A stretch of 62,294 bases of DNA, from contig JAJRZD010000005.1 of the NCBI GenBank assembly GCA_024275415.1, forward strand, positions 1-62,294. The letters are read 5' to 3'. This document shows positions 17,244-26,615 of this stretch, in pieces (the first letter of the stretch is position 1; each line of letters starts with the position of its first letter). This DNA comes from an archaeon (GTDB lineage: Archaea; Asgardarchaeota; Thorarchaeia; Thorarchaeales; Thorarchaeaceae). A program made the position numbers and the translations under genes. Under the pieces are notes generated by a model. It was not told the origin of the DNA, did no database searches, and saw only the letters and a list, made by a program, of their open reading frames with translations.

Positions 17244-17909
17244 ATGAACATGTCTGAAGATGTGAGAGAGAAGACTGAGAACTCCAAAGGTCAGACACTG
17301 GACGCTGCCTTATTTCTTGAGATATCCGATAGGGGATATGCACTGCCTACCACCGTCATTGCGATCGTCCTCTTTTCAGTCTGGTCGCTACGGTCAGAGA
17401 TCAATTTGGTTCTGTCATACTCGCTCCTTATCATGTACGGACTTCTAGCATTCACAGCGACCAAATCCAAAGGACAGTCAATGTCCGTTGAACGCGTCGG
17501 TTCTAAGGTCGAATTCAAGTTCATCCGTTCAGGAGTTTCATGGAAGATTATCTTCGATGGCATATTGGGTTCAGCGATTCCCATCCTATTAGCATGGTTT
17601 GTCACTATTAACGCTTTCACGGGCACACCAGAGATTTCTCAGGTAATAATGTTGGGTGCAATGATTCTGTTCATACTGATTCACCCTCTGCTTCCCTCTA
17701 TTGGCAGCATGCCCCGTATCCGTTTCTGTAAGACAACAGTTTCTTCTATCTATGATCTGGAGCAGGATGCCTTTGTGCAGTTTACTATCGCAGTTCATGA
17801 ACTAGACAGACCGTGGACGGATTTGCAGAAGCAGGAAGCAATCCGCCCACCTCTTGAGGACAAGGTGCGTCAGATTATTCAAGAACGATTAGACATCAAT
17901 TCGTCGTAG
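17244..17909 (+). CDS. Membrane protein of unknown function, about four helices
   Basis: 221 residues. Two hydrophobic segments lie at about 35-75 (TTVIAIVLFSVWSL, YSLLIMYGLLAF) and two at 105-155 (ILGSAIPILLAWFV, MLGAMILFILIHPLL). A short soluble stretch is between them, and a cytosolic tail of about 65 residues follows. No family recognised. Its last 21 bp overlap the end of the convergent hexapeptide-repeat gene. Confidence 0.65.
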   Translation: MNMSEDVREKTENSKGQTLDAALFLEISDRGYALPTTVIAIVLFSVWSLRSEINLVLSYSLLIMYGLLAFTATKSKGQSMSVERVGSKVEFKFIRSGVSWKIIFDGILGSAIPILLAWFVTINAFTGTPEISQVIMLGAMILFILIHPLLPSIGSMPRIRFCKTTVSSIYDLEQDAFVQFTIAVHELDRPWTDLQKQEAIRPPLEDKVRQIIQERLDINSS

Positions 17910-18422
17910 GTCCCTTGGGTATCTTAGGGCGTCCCTGACGTAGGAGTCCACGTATCTTTCGATTGCTTTCCTTGCAGGGTCATCTTGTGTGAGGTCTCTA
18001 AGATAGCGTGCGGGAACTCCAGCATAGATCTTATACGGTTCTGTCACTGTCTTAGGATGCAGAAGAGCGGCGTTCCCGATGAGTGCACCCTTTGCAACGA
18101 CCGATTCGAGCATCAGGACCGCACCCATTCCTATGGCTGCATGGTCATCTACCAGCTTTGCATGGACTGCAGCATTGTGTCCGATATTCACTCTTTTTCC
18201 AATCGTTGTATCGTGCAGTTCCGTGGAATGCACCGTTGCACCATCTTGGATGTTAGTTTCATCCCCAACTGAGATGCTTCCTCTGTCACCCCGTATCGAT
18301 GCCATGGGTGCGACAAAGACCTTTTCACCAATCCTCACATCTCCAATAACAGATGCCTGTGGGTGGATGTAGGCGCTTTCTGCAATGACTGGGATCTTAT
18401 CTCCTAATGCATATACTGCCAT
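17889..18422 (-). CDS. Gamma-carbonic-anhydrase-like left-handed beta-helix protein
   Basis: 177 residues of hexapeptide repeats (ASVIGDVRIGEKVFVAP) that form a left-handed beta helix. The metal-binding His sites of the gamma carbonic anhydrase/CamH/YrdA group are present: DGATVHSTE and NIGHNAAVHA. It ends with the usual AGVPARYLRDL and a short helix. The Cam acidic loop is absent, so CO2 hydration is likely but unproven. ATG 18422 follows AGGTGA, which overlaps the stop of the upstream methyltransferase gene, so the two are translationally coupled. Confidence 0.85.
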   Translation of the reverse strand: MAVYALGDKIPVIAESAYIHPQASVIGDVRIGEKVFVAPMASIRGDRGSISVGDETNIQDGATVHSTELHDTTIGKRVNIGHNAAVHAKLVDDHAAIGMGAVLMLESVVAKGALIGNAALLHPKTVTEPYKIYAGVPARYLRDLTQDDPARKAIERYVDSYVRDALRYPRDLRRIDV

Positions 18423-18427
18423 CTCGA

Positions 18428-19138
18428 TCACCTTTTCTTTAATACACCAACAAACTGGTTGCGTGAACCAATTGTTCTCTTAAGATACCATCCCGCCCTT
18501 TCTGCAAGCCTATTCATCTCTTCCGGTGCGACCATGAGCAGGTCAAACCACTCACCTTCTTGTCCTTGGTACAGTATTTTTATTGTCACCTTTCCGATAG
18601 GTCTCCCCATCTGTCGGTTCTTCCTGTGGTACGCGAGATGTGCAGGATCATCAGTTTCACGGACATCTCTAGATGCGGCATAGATGTAGGCATTGCTCTC
18701 AGTAATTTCGTGAAGACCTTCCATCATTCGTACAGTCTTATCTTCATCCCCGAGAATACCGAAATTATTGCCAAACATGATGACTGAACGAAAAAGGATC
18801 CCTTCGAACTGCAAGTCTTCTGCCGACATCAAGTGGACATGTTCCAGGCCTCTTTGCTTACAAACGTCAATCGCAATTGGCGAAACGTCAATCCCCCAGT
18901 AGTCTATCCCATTCTTCTGAAGATATGTCCCAACTCGTCCCGCACCACATCCAATGTCTAGGACAGGCCCTTTCACATCTTTGATGACAATCCGTTCTGG
19001 CTCTGGCCATTCAAGAACGTCAACAACATATTGGCTCCCACTTGCCTCTGTAACGTATCCGTCATCACGAATTACTTTGTAGGTTGAGTCGAGTCCATTG
19101 AAGGCGTCTAGGAATATTTTACCAAAGATGTCTGACAT
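18428..19138 (-). CDS. Class I SAM-dependent methyltransferase
   Basis: 236 residues. Motif I is VLDIGCGAGRVGTYL near residue 58, followed by the acidic strand end YWGIDVSP and the VIMFGNNFG region, as in Methyltransf_25/11 proteins. The substrate is unknown. The start at 19138 is 8 nt after AGGAG. It is the first gene of a pair with the gamma-carbonic-anhydrase-like gene. Confidence 0.82.
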   Translation of the reverse strand: MSDIFGKIFLDAFNGLDSTYKVIRDDGYVTEASGSQYVVDVLEWPEPERIVIKDVKGPVLDIGCGAGRVGTYLQKNGIDYWGIDVSPIAIDVCKQRGLEHVHLMSAEDLQFEGILFRSVIMFGNNFGILGDEDKTVRMMEGLHEITESNAYIYAASRDVRETDDPAHLAYHRKNRQMGRPIGKVTIKILYQGQEGEWFDLLMVAPEEMNRLAERAGWYLKRTIGSRNQFVGVLKKR

Positions 19139-19236
19139 AGCTGGAACTCCTTTTGGACTCGAAATGAATCTTCGGCTCTAAAAAGCGTTATATGGAACTA
19201 TGTTGACATTCTGGATTGGGTAAGGAGTCTTGCTTT

Positions 19237-19923
19237 ATGACCGCGCCTGATGAAGTAAAACCTGACTTATTCATTTCAGTTTTCGGTGGAAAAAAGGACG
19301 ATGTGAATGACGCGCTGCAACAGCATATAGGTGAGGACGCACATTACTATCAAACATGGGTCAATGTATCCGCCATGAGAAGGCTTGGGTTTCTGTTCGT
19401 AGGTGGTGTGGAGAGCGCAGGAGGTGTCTTTGACATACTCTGCGTTCTGACCATAGCCGCCGCGATTCTTGCCGTGTTCCTTTTCTGGCAGGTGGTAATC
19501 TTCATCGCTGTTATCATCGTGCTAGCAATCTTCAGTGGAGGAGCAGCCTTGAAATTCCTTAAAGGCACATTCATTGAAACAACGAGTTCGAAAGTTCCCT
19601 CTGACAAGCTTGAAGCATTCGTGGTTGACCAGACGGTAGGAGGCAACTTCGTTCAAATACGCGCGCCTCCTGAATACGAGCTACATTATGCAACCAAGCA
19701 GGCATCGACAGCTACGAAGATATTCCGCCTTGGCATCTATTTTGCTCTGTTCATCGCAACGATATTCATGGTCTTTGAGGTTGTCTACTATGTCCTGTTC
19801 CAGAACTGGATGACTCAACTTGAGGTACTTGCATTGTTCGGTTCCGCTTTTCTCATCGGGATCTGTGTAATGGATCTCGGTGTCCTTCTGAGGCGTCAGC
19901 TTGCGAAGAAAGTGGAGTATTAG
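19237..19923 (+). CDS. Membrane protein, paralogue 1
   Basis: 228 residues. An N-terminal soluble part contains DLFISVFGGKKDDVNDAL. Two helices follow at 75-110, then FSGGAALKFLKGTFIET, a soluble stretch and two more helices at 165-215 ending LGVLLRRQLAKK. The same layout and motifs occur in the gene at 20603, so they are tandem paralogues of an undescribed family. ATG 19237 is preceded by AAGGAG at a workable distance; TTG 19216 is rejected. Function unknown. Confidence 0.7.
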   Translation: MTAPDEVKPDLFISVFGGKKDDVNDALQQHIGEDAHYYQTWVNVSAMRRLGFLFVGGVESAGGVFDILCVLTIAAAILAVFLFWQVVIFIAVIIVLAIFSGGAALKFLKGTFIETTSSKVPSDKLEAFVVDQTVGGNFVQIRAPPEYELHYATKQASTATKIFRLGIYFALFIATIFMVFEVVYYVLFQNWMTQLEVLALFGSAFLIGICVMDLGVLLRRQLAKKVEY

Positions 19924-20212
19924 TATTGGCGTAGAGATTAATACCCCATTGAAATATGGACTGTCATGGATCCCAGAGGATTTGAAATCTGACAATTTTC
20001 TAAATGGTAGAGATGGTGGTTGTAAGAAACATGTAAGTAGAAGTAGTCTGCTGAGGATGGAGTCCGTCAATACGTTCGACCTAGACAGCTCTACGTACTG
20101 CACGAACAATATTCTGTTCCGCACTTTCGGACATTAGTGACACAGTGAAACGGACACAGAGCTGAGGCTTGGTGCTTGTGCATGTCCCCCATTCTACGAC
20201 AATGCGCCCCTC
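19924..20212. other. Gap without a recognised gene between the paralogues
   Basis: No frame with a family match is visible, only a spacer before the relic that ends at 20213. Confidence 0.4.
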
Positions 20213-20539
20213 TCATTGGCGGGAACTGTGCTGTGACTGTATCGCGTCTTGAATTCTTCGTCTGGATGTATACAGTACTGTAGTAGACAATACCACCGCA
20301 ACAAGGAGAACGATGACTGGGAGGTTATATACGAGTGTTTCATCTAACGCCACCTCCGGGTCTAGTGGGTCAAAACCATGTGCAACTTCCCATCCGTCAG
20401 ACATACCATCGCCGTCAGTATCTGCATCATTCGGACTGGTAGAGTGTGCAAACTCACTGGCATCTGTGAGCCCGTCCATGTCAGAGTCGTTAAGGCTCGG
20501 TGCAGCAATCCACAATCCTCCACTCTGAACGTCCCAATG
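20213..20539 (-). pseudogene. 3' remnant of a TSP3-repeat surface protein
   Basis: About 108 codons after an in-frame TAG. They encode acidic calcium-binding repeats (LNDSDMDGLTDASE, DTDGDGMSDGWEVAHGFDPL), one membrane helix (PVIVLLVAVVLSTTVLY) and a basic end. This is the C-terminal anchor seen in the M28 peptidase of this window. No signal peptide or catalytic part precedes it, and the only start would be TTG 20515. It is therefore most likely the tail of a lost surface protein. Confidence 0.6.
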
Positions 20540-20602
20540 CTATAGTCGAAAGATATATTGCAAATATCTGTATATTATAGTCAGGGTTGCTTAGGAGGCT
20601 AT

Positions 20603-21340
20603 ATGATGGTCACGCCAGAATCTGCCGAACAAGCCGCCACTGTGGAAACCGATATTGAAGAGCCTGACGTCTTCATCTCGGTGTATGGCGGGAAGAAGGA
20701 TGAGGTAGACAAGTCCTTCAAGCGCAATCTGAACATTCAGGGTGCCCATTCCTACCATACATGGATCAGCGTATCGCTATTGAAACGGTTTGGAAACTTC
20801 TTCAGCGGTAGTGTTGAAAGCGCTGCCGGTGTAACAGACATGCTGCTTGTCATTGCAGCTGCCGCTATCATCGTCGGGTTCTTTTTCCTGTGGCAGTTTG
20901 TGATATTCTTCATTGTGATATTCGTGCTTACGCTTTTTAGCGGTGGGGTCGTCCTGAAGTTTGTCAAAGGAACTTTTATCGAAACTAGATCGTCTGAGTT
21001 GGATCCTAGTTCGTTTGATACATTTGTACAGGAACAGATCAAAAACGGTTGTTTTGTGAATCTACGGGTACCAACGGATTATTCCACTAAACCGTTCACG
21101 GGCCGCGCGGTACGTGCAACCAAGCTCTTCACGGGAGGAATCTATCTCTCCTTGTTGGTCGCTACTCTGTTCACTGTCATGGAACTCCTGTCGTTCATCT
21201 TCTTCCAGTCATGGCTAACAGATGTGGCAATCCTTGCCGCCTATGGACTGTCATTTCTGGCTGGAGTGTTCGTGATGGATATTGGCATACTTTACAGACG
21301 ACACATAACAAGCACTTTACCACATGACATCGGGGGCTAG
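20603..21340 (+). CDS. Membrane protein, paralogue 2
   Basis: 245 residues. It shares with the gene at 19237 the opening DVFISVYGGKKDEVDKSF, the tryptophan segment HTWISVS, the FSGGVVLKFVKGTFIETRSS linker and two helix pairs. Identity looks near 40 percent by eye. AGGAGG at 20593-20598 fixes the start at ATG 20603 or 20606. Family and role are unknown; the soluble N-terminus is the most conserved part. The stop shares CTAG with the convergent LeuA-like gene. Confidence 0.72.
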   Translation: MMVTPESAEQAATVETDIEEPDVFISVYGGKKDEVDKSFKRNLNIQGAHSYHTWISVSLLKRFGNFFSGSVESAAGVTDMLLVIAAAAIIVGFFFLWQFVIFFIVIFVLTLFSGGVVLKFVKGTFIETRSSELDPSSFDTFVQEQIKNGCFVNLRVPTDYSTKPFTGRAVRATKLFTGGIYLSLLVATLFTVMELLSFIFFQSWLTDVAILAAYGLSFLAGVFVMDIGILYRRHITSTLPHDIGG

Positions 21341-22602
21341 ATGATCTCGAATACAATCGCCCAGAACTCACGCTCGGACACGCCAGTGCGAAGAGACCTC
21401 AATTCCTCTTTGACCTTGTCAAAGCACTCTTTGGATTGTCGCTTCTTTATGTCCTCGTGAGTCTTCTTCACTCGTTCGGCTATCTCCTTCACCTGTTCCT
21501 CATTCGCTCGTACTCCACCCATCTTCAGCATATATTCCACAAAATGGCGACCAACGAACTTTCCTAAGTGGAACTCTCGTCTCCTACCAACCCTGATGGG
21601 GCTGATGGGCTCATAGGTCATTGAATGGGTCAGTTGTCCGTGAGAATGAATCCCGCTGGAATGGGTGAACGCGTTATCACCTGAGATTGCCTTGTGTAGT
21701 GGCAAGGGAATCATGAAATGCCGTTCGACAAGTTTGGAGAGCCTGAACATCTTCTCAGTTTCGATTCCTGTCCTAATATCATAGAGTTCCTCTAGCGCGA
21801 TGACGACCTCCTCCAGAGCAGCATTCCCTGCTCGTTCACCATATCCGTTCACGCACACATGTGCGTAGGTCGCACCTTCTTCTATTGCTGCCAAGGTATT
21901 CGCATTAGCAAGCCCAAAATCATTATGGCAATGGACTGCTATCGGCACCTTGTATTTGCTTCCAGTCCAGAGACGTTCCTTTATCTCTTGCATGATGAAT
22001 GTCATCACTCTTGGCCTAACGAAACCCACTGTGTCCGCAACACAGATCTTGTCGGCTCCTGCATCTATCGCAACCCTATAGGCTTTACAGAGAAAATCCA
22101 TGTTGCTGCGAGTAGAGTCCTCTGCAATGTAATCAATGACGAGTCCGTGCTCCTTTCCGTACTCCACGCATTCTGCAAGGCGTTCGAGCATTTCCTCACG
22201 AGTCATCCTCAGCTGGTATTTGAGCCTGAAATCCGAGGTCGCGATGAATATGGGAATCTCTGACACACCAGCATCTATACAGGCATTGATATCACTGATC
22301 ATAGCCCTCGCTGGAGCTGCCACGATGGCATTCCTGAGACCTTCGCTAGCGATGGCTTTCACGGCATCGGTTTCTCTCGGAGAAACAGCTGGGAACCCTG
22401 CCGCTATTATGGCTACCCCGATATCATCAAGCATCTTTGCTATCTCGATTTTCTCGTCGATTGTCAATGCGACTCCTGGGGTCTGCTCGCCATCTCGCAG
22501 GGTTTCATCCCAGATATGCACTCGTTTCGGCAGGCTCTTCGATTTGGTTTTTCTTTCCTTATTGTAGTTGACAGCGAGACCTGCTTTCTCTAAGGATTCC
22601 AT
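21337..22602 (-). CDS. LeuA-like acyl-transferring synthase (isopropylmalate/homocitrate synthase family)
   Basis: 421 residues. The N-terminal HMGL-like barrel opens with WDETLRDGEQTPGV, which supplies the metal Asp and catalytic Arg. HCHNDFGLA and NGYGERAGNAALEE follow, typical of 2-isopropylmalate, homocitrate and Re-citrate synthases. A short helical linker with SSGIHSHG ends the protein; the LeuA regulatory domain is absent. It condenses acetyl-CoA with a 2-oxoacid, but which one cannot be read from sequence. No leuBCD lies nearby. The start at 22602 has GGAG 9 nt upstream; the longer frame to 22743 overlaps the upstream gene. Confidence 0.85.
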   Translation of the reverse strand: MESLEKAGLAVNYNKERKTKSKSLPKRVHIWDETLRDGEQTPGVALTIDEKIEIAKMLDDIGVAIIAAGFPAVSPRETDAVKAIASEGLRNAIVAAPARAMISDINACIDAGVSEIPIFIATSDFRLKYQLRMTREEMLERLAECVEYGKEHGLVIDYIAEDSTRSNMDFLCKAYRVAIDAGADKICVADTVGFVRPRVMTFIMQEIKERLWTGSKYKVPIAVHCHNDFGLANANTLAAIEEGATYAHVCVNGYGERAGNAALEEVVIALEELYDIRTGIETEKMFRLSKLVERHFMIPLPLHKAISGDNAFTHSSGIHSHGQLTHSMTYEPISPIRVGRRREFHLGKFVGRHFVEYMLKMGGVRANEEQVKEIAERVKKTHEDIKKRQSKECFDKVKEELRSLRTGVSEREFWAIVFEII

Positions 22603-22645
22603 GCATAGTGACTCCTTGTTCGAAGATGAGCAGCCGTGAGCTACC

Positions 22646-23194
22646 TCATTCAAACTTGTACTTGCCCAATTTGGGTATTTTTGTGCCGTTCGCTTCAAGA
22701 GAAGATATTGCCTTGTCATACTCCTCTTTTGAGATATTGCCACTATCGAGTGCTCTCTGCATCTTGCCTTTCTTGTAATCGATCTTTGCTTTGGCTATGT
22801 GATTGAGACGGAGAGAGGTCACTACCTGTGCCTTTGTGCCGGTCTTCTCAGCAATTCCTTCGAGTAATGGTTTCCAGCAGATTTCTTCGATATGAAACGC
22901 GAACTCGAGGCCTCGCTCTAGGATCCTGTTCCATAATGGGCATTCAGTCACAGATATCTCAGAACCGCTGATCTCGACTTTCAGACCGATTGCACCCATG
23001 ACGCTTCCGCATATCTTGGCTGCACCCTCGGGTCCTGAGCCACCAATCGCCTCAGCAGCCTCGATTCCCATCTGTTTGAATCCTCTTTCATAGCCATCAT
23101 ACATCGAAAGCGGGCCTGTGTTATCCCTTAGTCCCCACCAGAGCCCATCAACAAAGGCCACAAAGCTCTGTCTTAGAAGTTGCAAGTTGTCCAA
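22646..23194 (-). CDS. Conserved protein of unknown function with ECPLWNRI motif
   Basis: 182 residues in three parts. A helical N-terminus (FVDGLWWGLRDNTG) is followed by an alpha/beta core with SVTECPLWNRILERG and HIEEICWKPLLEG. The last third is a charged helical tail resembling an SHOCT-like segment (ALDSGNISKEEYDKAISSL). The Cys-Pro and second Cys recall the ATC-hydrolase/V4R-like proteins, but this is a guess. TTG 23194 lies 7 nt after GGAGGG and abuts the nitroreductase stop, so the genes are cotranscribed. Confidence 0.6.
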   Translation of the reverse strand: MDNLQLLRQSFVAFVDGLWWGLRDNTGPLSMYDGYERGFKQMGIEAAEAIGGSGPEGAAKICGSVMGAIGLKVEISGSEISVTECPLWNRILERGLEFAFHIEEICWKPLLEGIAEKTGTKAQVVTSLRLNHIAKAKIDYKKGKMQRALDSGNISKEEYDKAISSLEANGTKIPKLGKYKFE

Positions 23195-24004
23195 TCATTT
23201 TCCCTCCTTCACGAATGGTTCTCCCCATTTGTTTAAGAATGCGATTTCTTCTGGACCCTGCCGTGGGGGCCCGAGGGTTCGTTCTGCAATTGGGTACCCA
23301 AGTGTCAGGCAAAGGATTGGCACCCAGTGGGGGTAGGGGATTCCAAGTTTCTCTGAAATCGCTCCAACATCATCAAAGTGATCAAGTTGGACTGACGATA
23401 CACAGCTTCCTACTCCCAGAGACGCCGCGGCAAGTGCCATGTTCTGCATCAGCATCGACCCAGCTATCACTGCATGACGTGGGCCTGACCAGCCGTAGAC
23501 TCCACCAGTTCCTCGAAGTGTTGGCTGGGAGTTCCCAACGTGAGTCTGATCCACTGCAAGAACCAGCAGGACGGGTGCTCCGTTCGTTTCTGGCTTTCCT
23601 TTGATGTATTCGAACCTTGCACCCGAGATCAGGATATCAATTGTCCTTTCGAGGCTTGCCTTTGATCGGATGTAACTCAATCTGCGTTCAAGCTCCTCTC
23701 TTGGTGTAGCCCTTCCGAACAACAGGATTGTTCTGTCTACCGCAATCTGACCAATGAACTCCTGCAATTCCTTATCTCGTACGACGATGATCCTCCAGGG
23801 CTGCTGGTTCTCTGCACTTGGCGCGTATCCGCCAGCCTCAATTATCTTGTATATTATCTCGTCAGGCACATCTTTGGACGTGATGTAATCCCTGATTGCC
23901 CGGCGATTCTTAATGGTGCGAATTGTTTCGTTGTCTTCCAACGACCTTCGTCCTCCGGTCAATGATAAAGAGCCGAAGAAGTTCCCTCTTAAGTAGGTAA
24001 CCAT
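23195..24004 (-). CDS. Nitroreductase-family flavoprotein
   Basis: 269 residues. TIKNRRAIRDYITSKDVPDE at the N-terminus binds FMN phosphate. GGYAPSAENQQPWRIIVV and the late GVGSCVSSVQLDHFDD/LTLGYPIAE follow the family plan, so this is an FMN-dependent NAD(P)H oxidoreductase. About 60 residues between the halves include a long insert around RRLSYIRSKASLERT. Substrate unknown. It is the first gene of a three-gene minus-strand unit with the ECPLWNRI protein and the LeuA-like enzyme. Confidence 0.85.
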   Translation of the reverse strand: MVTYLRGNFFGSLSLTGGRRSLEDNETIRTIKNRRAIRDYITSKDVPDEIIYKIIEAGGYAPSAENQQPWRIIVVRDKELQEFIGQIAVDRTILLFGRATPREELERRLSYIRSKASLERTIDILISGARFEYIKGKPETNGAPVLLVLAVDQTHVGNSQPTLRGTGGVYGWSGPRHAVIAGSMLMQNMALAAASLGVGSCVSSVQLDHFDDVGAISEKLGIPYPHWVPILCLTLGYPIAERTLGPPRQGPEEIAFLNKWGEPFVKEGK

Positions 24005-24067
24005 TGACTGTGCATGAATTTTGAAAAGCTGAAGATGTGCGTCAGGACTCTAGAAATAGAAGGGCGT

Positions 24068-24085
24068 CGCTGGAACATGCCAGCG
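24068..24085 (-). terminator. Hairpin after the acyl-CoA dehydrogenase gene
   Basis: A 6-bp perfect stem CGCTGG/CCAGCG with a 6-nt loop, followed on the minus strand by the pyrimidine-rich CCCTTCTATTTC. It lies 19 bp past the stop at 24104. Confidence 0.5.
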
Positions 24086-24103
24086 CGTCCTTGATATGTT
24101 GTC

Positions 24104-25306
24104 CTAGATTATCGGTGCATCTCGACCATCGTACTTGACATGGTATCCTGTATCGAGATTGACCGATTCCTTCAGTATTGCATTGCCTGCAACCAGCCTT
24201 TGCACTTCATTAGTGCCTTCATAGATCTGTAGGAGCTTTGCATCTCGCATGAGCTTCTCAGCGGGATACTCCTTGATGTATCCGTATCCGCCCATGATTT
24301 GTACGGCTTCTATGGCGTTCTGCATGGCTGCATCACTGGCAAAGAATTTCGCAAAGGATGAGACCTTGGAGTTAGGCAGGTCGCGGTCTGCTAACCATGC
24401 TGCCTGACGAGTGAGTAGTCTTGCTGCTTCAGTCCTTGCTCCCATGTCTGCGAGCTTGAAACCGATGCCTTGGAACCGTCCAATTGGCTGACCGAACTGG
24501 TGACGTACATTGGCGAATTTGCCTGCCTCGTCCAATGCTCTTTGTGCTACTCCGGTGGCAATCGCAGCTATGCCAGCACGGGTCTTGTCAAGGGTCTTCA
24601 TTGCAATCTTGAAACCCTCGCCTTCCTTTCCGACCAAGCATTCCTTGGGAACCCTTACGTCATCAAAGATGACCTCGCTTTGAATAGAATTCAGTTGACC
24701 GACCTTATTCTCAATAACCCCTATCTTGACTGCCTTGCTTTTTGGAACCATAAATACAGAGAGACCTTTGTGTTTCAGCTCAGGCTGTGTTGAGGCAAAG
24801 ACCGTGAAGAGTGATGCGACAGGTGCACTGGTTATCCAACATTTCACACCATTGATCACATATTCGTCGCCATCGCGTTCTGCTCTGGTCGCTACGGCGG
24901 CAGCATCTGAGCCTGCCTTTCGTTCAGTTAGACAGAAGGCTCCGAATTTCGCATCTTTTCCGGTGATGAGAGGCTCGACATACTCTTTTAGCTGTTCAAT
25001 GGTAGCTCCAATCACTAGTGGTGCGAATGCGAGATTATTACACATTATGCTGGTCGCCATCCCAGCACAGCCATATCCTGTAGCTTCAGACACGAGTGTT
25101 TCTGCAAGCAGTGAGAGCCCAGGCCCTCCCGCTTCTTTGGGGATGTGCAGATTCATGAGTCCCGCTTCGTATGCTTTTTGAACCACTTCCTTCGGGAACT
25201 CGTTACGCTTTTCTAGCTCGTGTGCTTTGGGCGTGATATGTTCCCGTGTGAATTCCTTCGCTCGTTTGAAGAGCTCCTTTTCCTGTTCAGATAGTGCGAA
25301 GTCCAT
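24104..25306 (-). CDS. Acyl-CoA dehydrogenase
   Basis: 400 residues, full length. N-terminal helical domain, then the FAD/substrate beta domain with AFCLTERKAGSDAA and CWITSAP, then the C-terminal helices with QAAWLADRDLP. The catalytic base is the Glu in LLQIYEGTNEVQRL near 367, as in short/medium-chain enzymes. It oxidises a fatty acyl-CoA to the enoyl-CoA, passing electrons to ETF, which is not in the window. It is divergent from the thiolase gene across 136 bp and may be regulated with it. Confidence 0.92.
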   Translation of the reverse strand: MDFALSEQEKELFKRAKEFTREHITPKAHELEKRNEFPKEVVQKAYEAGLMNLHIPKEAGGPGLSLLAETLVSEATGYGCAGMATSIMCNNLAFAPLVIGATIEQLKEYVEPLITGKDAKFGAFCLTERKAGSDAAAVATRAERDGDEYVINGVKCWITSAPVASLFTVFASTQPELKHKGLSVFMVPKSKAVKIGVIENKVGQLNSIQSEVIFDDVRVPKECLVGKEGEGFKIAMKTLDKTRAGIAAIATGVAQRALDEAGKFANVRHQFGQPIGRFQGIGFKLADMGARTEAARLLTRQAAWLADRDLPNSKVSSFAKFFASDAAMQNAIEAVQIMGGYGYIKEYPAEKLMRDAKLLQIYEGTNEVQRLVAGNAILKESVNLDTGYHVKYDGRDAPII

Positions 25307-25383
25307 GGTTTGTCAACTCAGCACCTGCACTCCAGATTACTTCCCTATAACAGCTTCGGATAGCATCTTTGCCTACTGCTATC

Positions 25384-25392
25384 TTTTTATAT
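25384..25392. promoter_or_regulatory. Shared TATA-like element between acyl-CoA dehydrogenase and thiolase
   Basis: The minus strand reads ATATAAAAA, a strong archaeal TATA box for the dehydrogenase gene starting at 25306. The plus strand reads TTTTTATAT and lies about 25 nt before a plausible start for the thiolase message. A single box may serve both directions. Confidence 0.5.
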
Positions 25393-25442
25393 CGGCATTT
25401 GTCGCACCGGCTCAGTAGTGACATCAAAGGGAGACCGATAAT

Positions 25443-26615
25443 TTGCCCCTGAATAATACGAATATCGTAAGTGGTGCTCAAACTAAGTTCGGCGCTCTGA
25501 AAGGAATTAGTTTGAGAGAGATGTTTGCTGAGGCTGTCGATAAGGCAACAGCTGATGCTGGCATCCCAAAGGAGGATATACAAGCAGCCTTCATAGGAAC
25601 TTTCATTCCTGAGATGCTTGTACATCAAGGACACACTGCACCTCTGCTTCTGGATTTTGCTGGGCTGAAAGGCATTCCAGCCACACGACATGAGGCTGCT
25701 TGTGCGTCAGGTGCGACTGCTCTACGGGCTGGTATCATGGCCATCGAATCGGGTCTGTATGATACCGTCCTCGTGGCTGGAGCAGAGAAGATGACCTCTG
25801 TATCTACGAACAAGGTGACCGAGGCTCTGGCTGCCGCTGCAGATGATGACTTCGAGTCTGCTGTTGGCCTTACATTCCCTGGCGTCTTTGGAATGGCTGC
25901 TGTGGCTCACATGGACAAGTATGGCACAACTGAAGAGGACATGGCTCGTGTGGCAGTGAAGGCGCACAAGAATGGAGCAAAGAATCCCTTGGCGCAGTTC
26001 CAGAAAGAGATTACCCTCGAAAAAGCGATGACTCCGAGGTACATCGCGTGGCCATTGAAGCTGTTCGACTGTTCGCCTATTTCTGACGGGGCTGCAGCAC
26101 TTGTGCTCACATCAAACGAGAAGGCAAAGGAGTACACAGACCTACCTGTCAAGATTGTTGGCACCGGGCAGGCGTCAGCCTCCATGAATCTCTGTGATCG
26201 TGACCAGCTAGCATCATTCGAAGCATCGGTGAAGGCTAGCCGGGCCGCTTACGAAATGGCAGGGCTGAGCCCGAAGGACATGGACTTTGCAGTTGTCCAC
26301 GACTGCTTCACCATTGCGGAGATAATCGCGTCTGAGGACATCGGGTTCTTTGAGCCAGGTACGGGCGCAAAGGCTGTCGAGGATGGCATCACAGCTATGG
26401 ACGGTGACAAACCTATCAACCCGATGGGTGGGCTGAAGGCAGTTGGACACCCCGTTGGAGCAACTGGAGTGAAACAGGCTGTCGTCATATACCGTGAACT
26501 GATAGGTGACGCGGGAGCGAACCAGATTCCCAAGCACGATGTGGGCCTTATGCATAACTTTGGGGGGACTGGTGCGACCTGTGTCGTCAATATCATGAGG
26601 AGGTCAGACGCATGA
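25443..26615 (+). CDS. Thiolase (acetyl-CoA acyltransferase, archaeal SCPx-like)
   Basis: 390 residues. The nucleophilic Cys is in HEAACASGATALRAG near residue 80. The acid/base sites are seen as VHDCFTIAE, GHPVGATG and the last GGTGATCVVN. This archaeal type normally works with a small DUF35 partner, which follows in a 4-bp ATGA overlap. It forms or cleaves acetoacetyl-CoA or longer 3-oxoacyl-CoA. Both beta-oxidation and mevalonate/isoprenoid supply are possible, but no HMG-CoA synthase is present. The start is TTG 25443 after GGGAG. Confidence 0.9.
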   Translation: MPLNNTNIVSGAQTKFGALKGISLREMFAEAVDKATADAGIPKEDIQAAFIGTFIPEMLVHQGHTAPLLLDFAGLKGIPATRHEAACASGATALRAGIMAIESGLYDTVLVAGAEKMTSVSTNKVTEALAAAADDDFESAVGLTFPGVFGMAAVAHMDKYGTTEEDMARVAVKAHKNGAKNPLAQFQKEITLEKAMTPRYIAWPLKLFDCSPISDGAAALVLTSNEKAKEYTDLPVKIVGTGQASASMNLCDRDQLASFEASVKASRAAYEMAGLSPKDMDFAVVHDCFTIAEIIASEDIGFFEPGTGAKAVEDGITAMDGDKPINPMGGLKAVGHPVGATGVKQAVVIYRELIGDAGANQIPKHDVGLMHNFGGTGATCVVNIMRRSDA

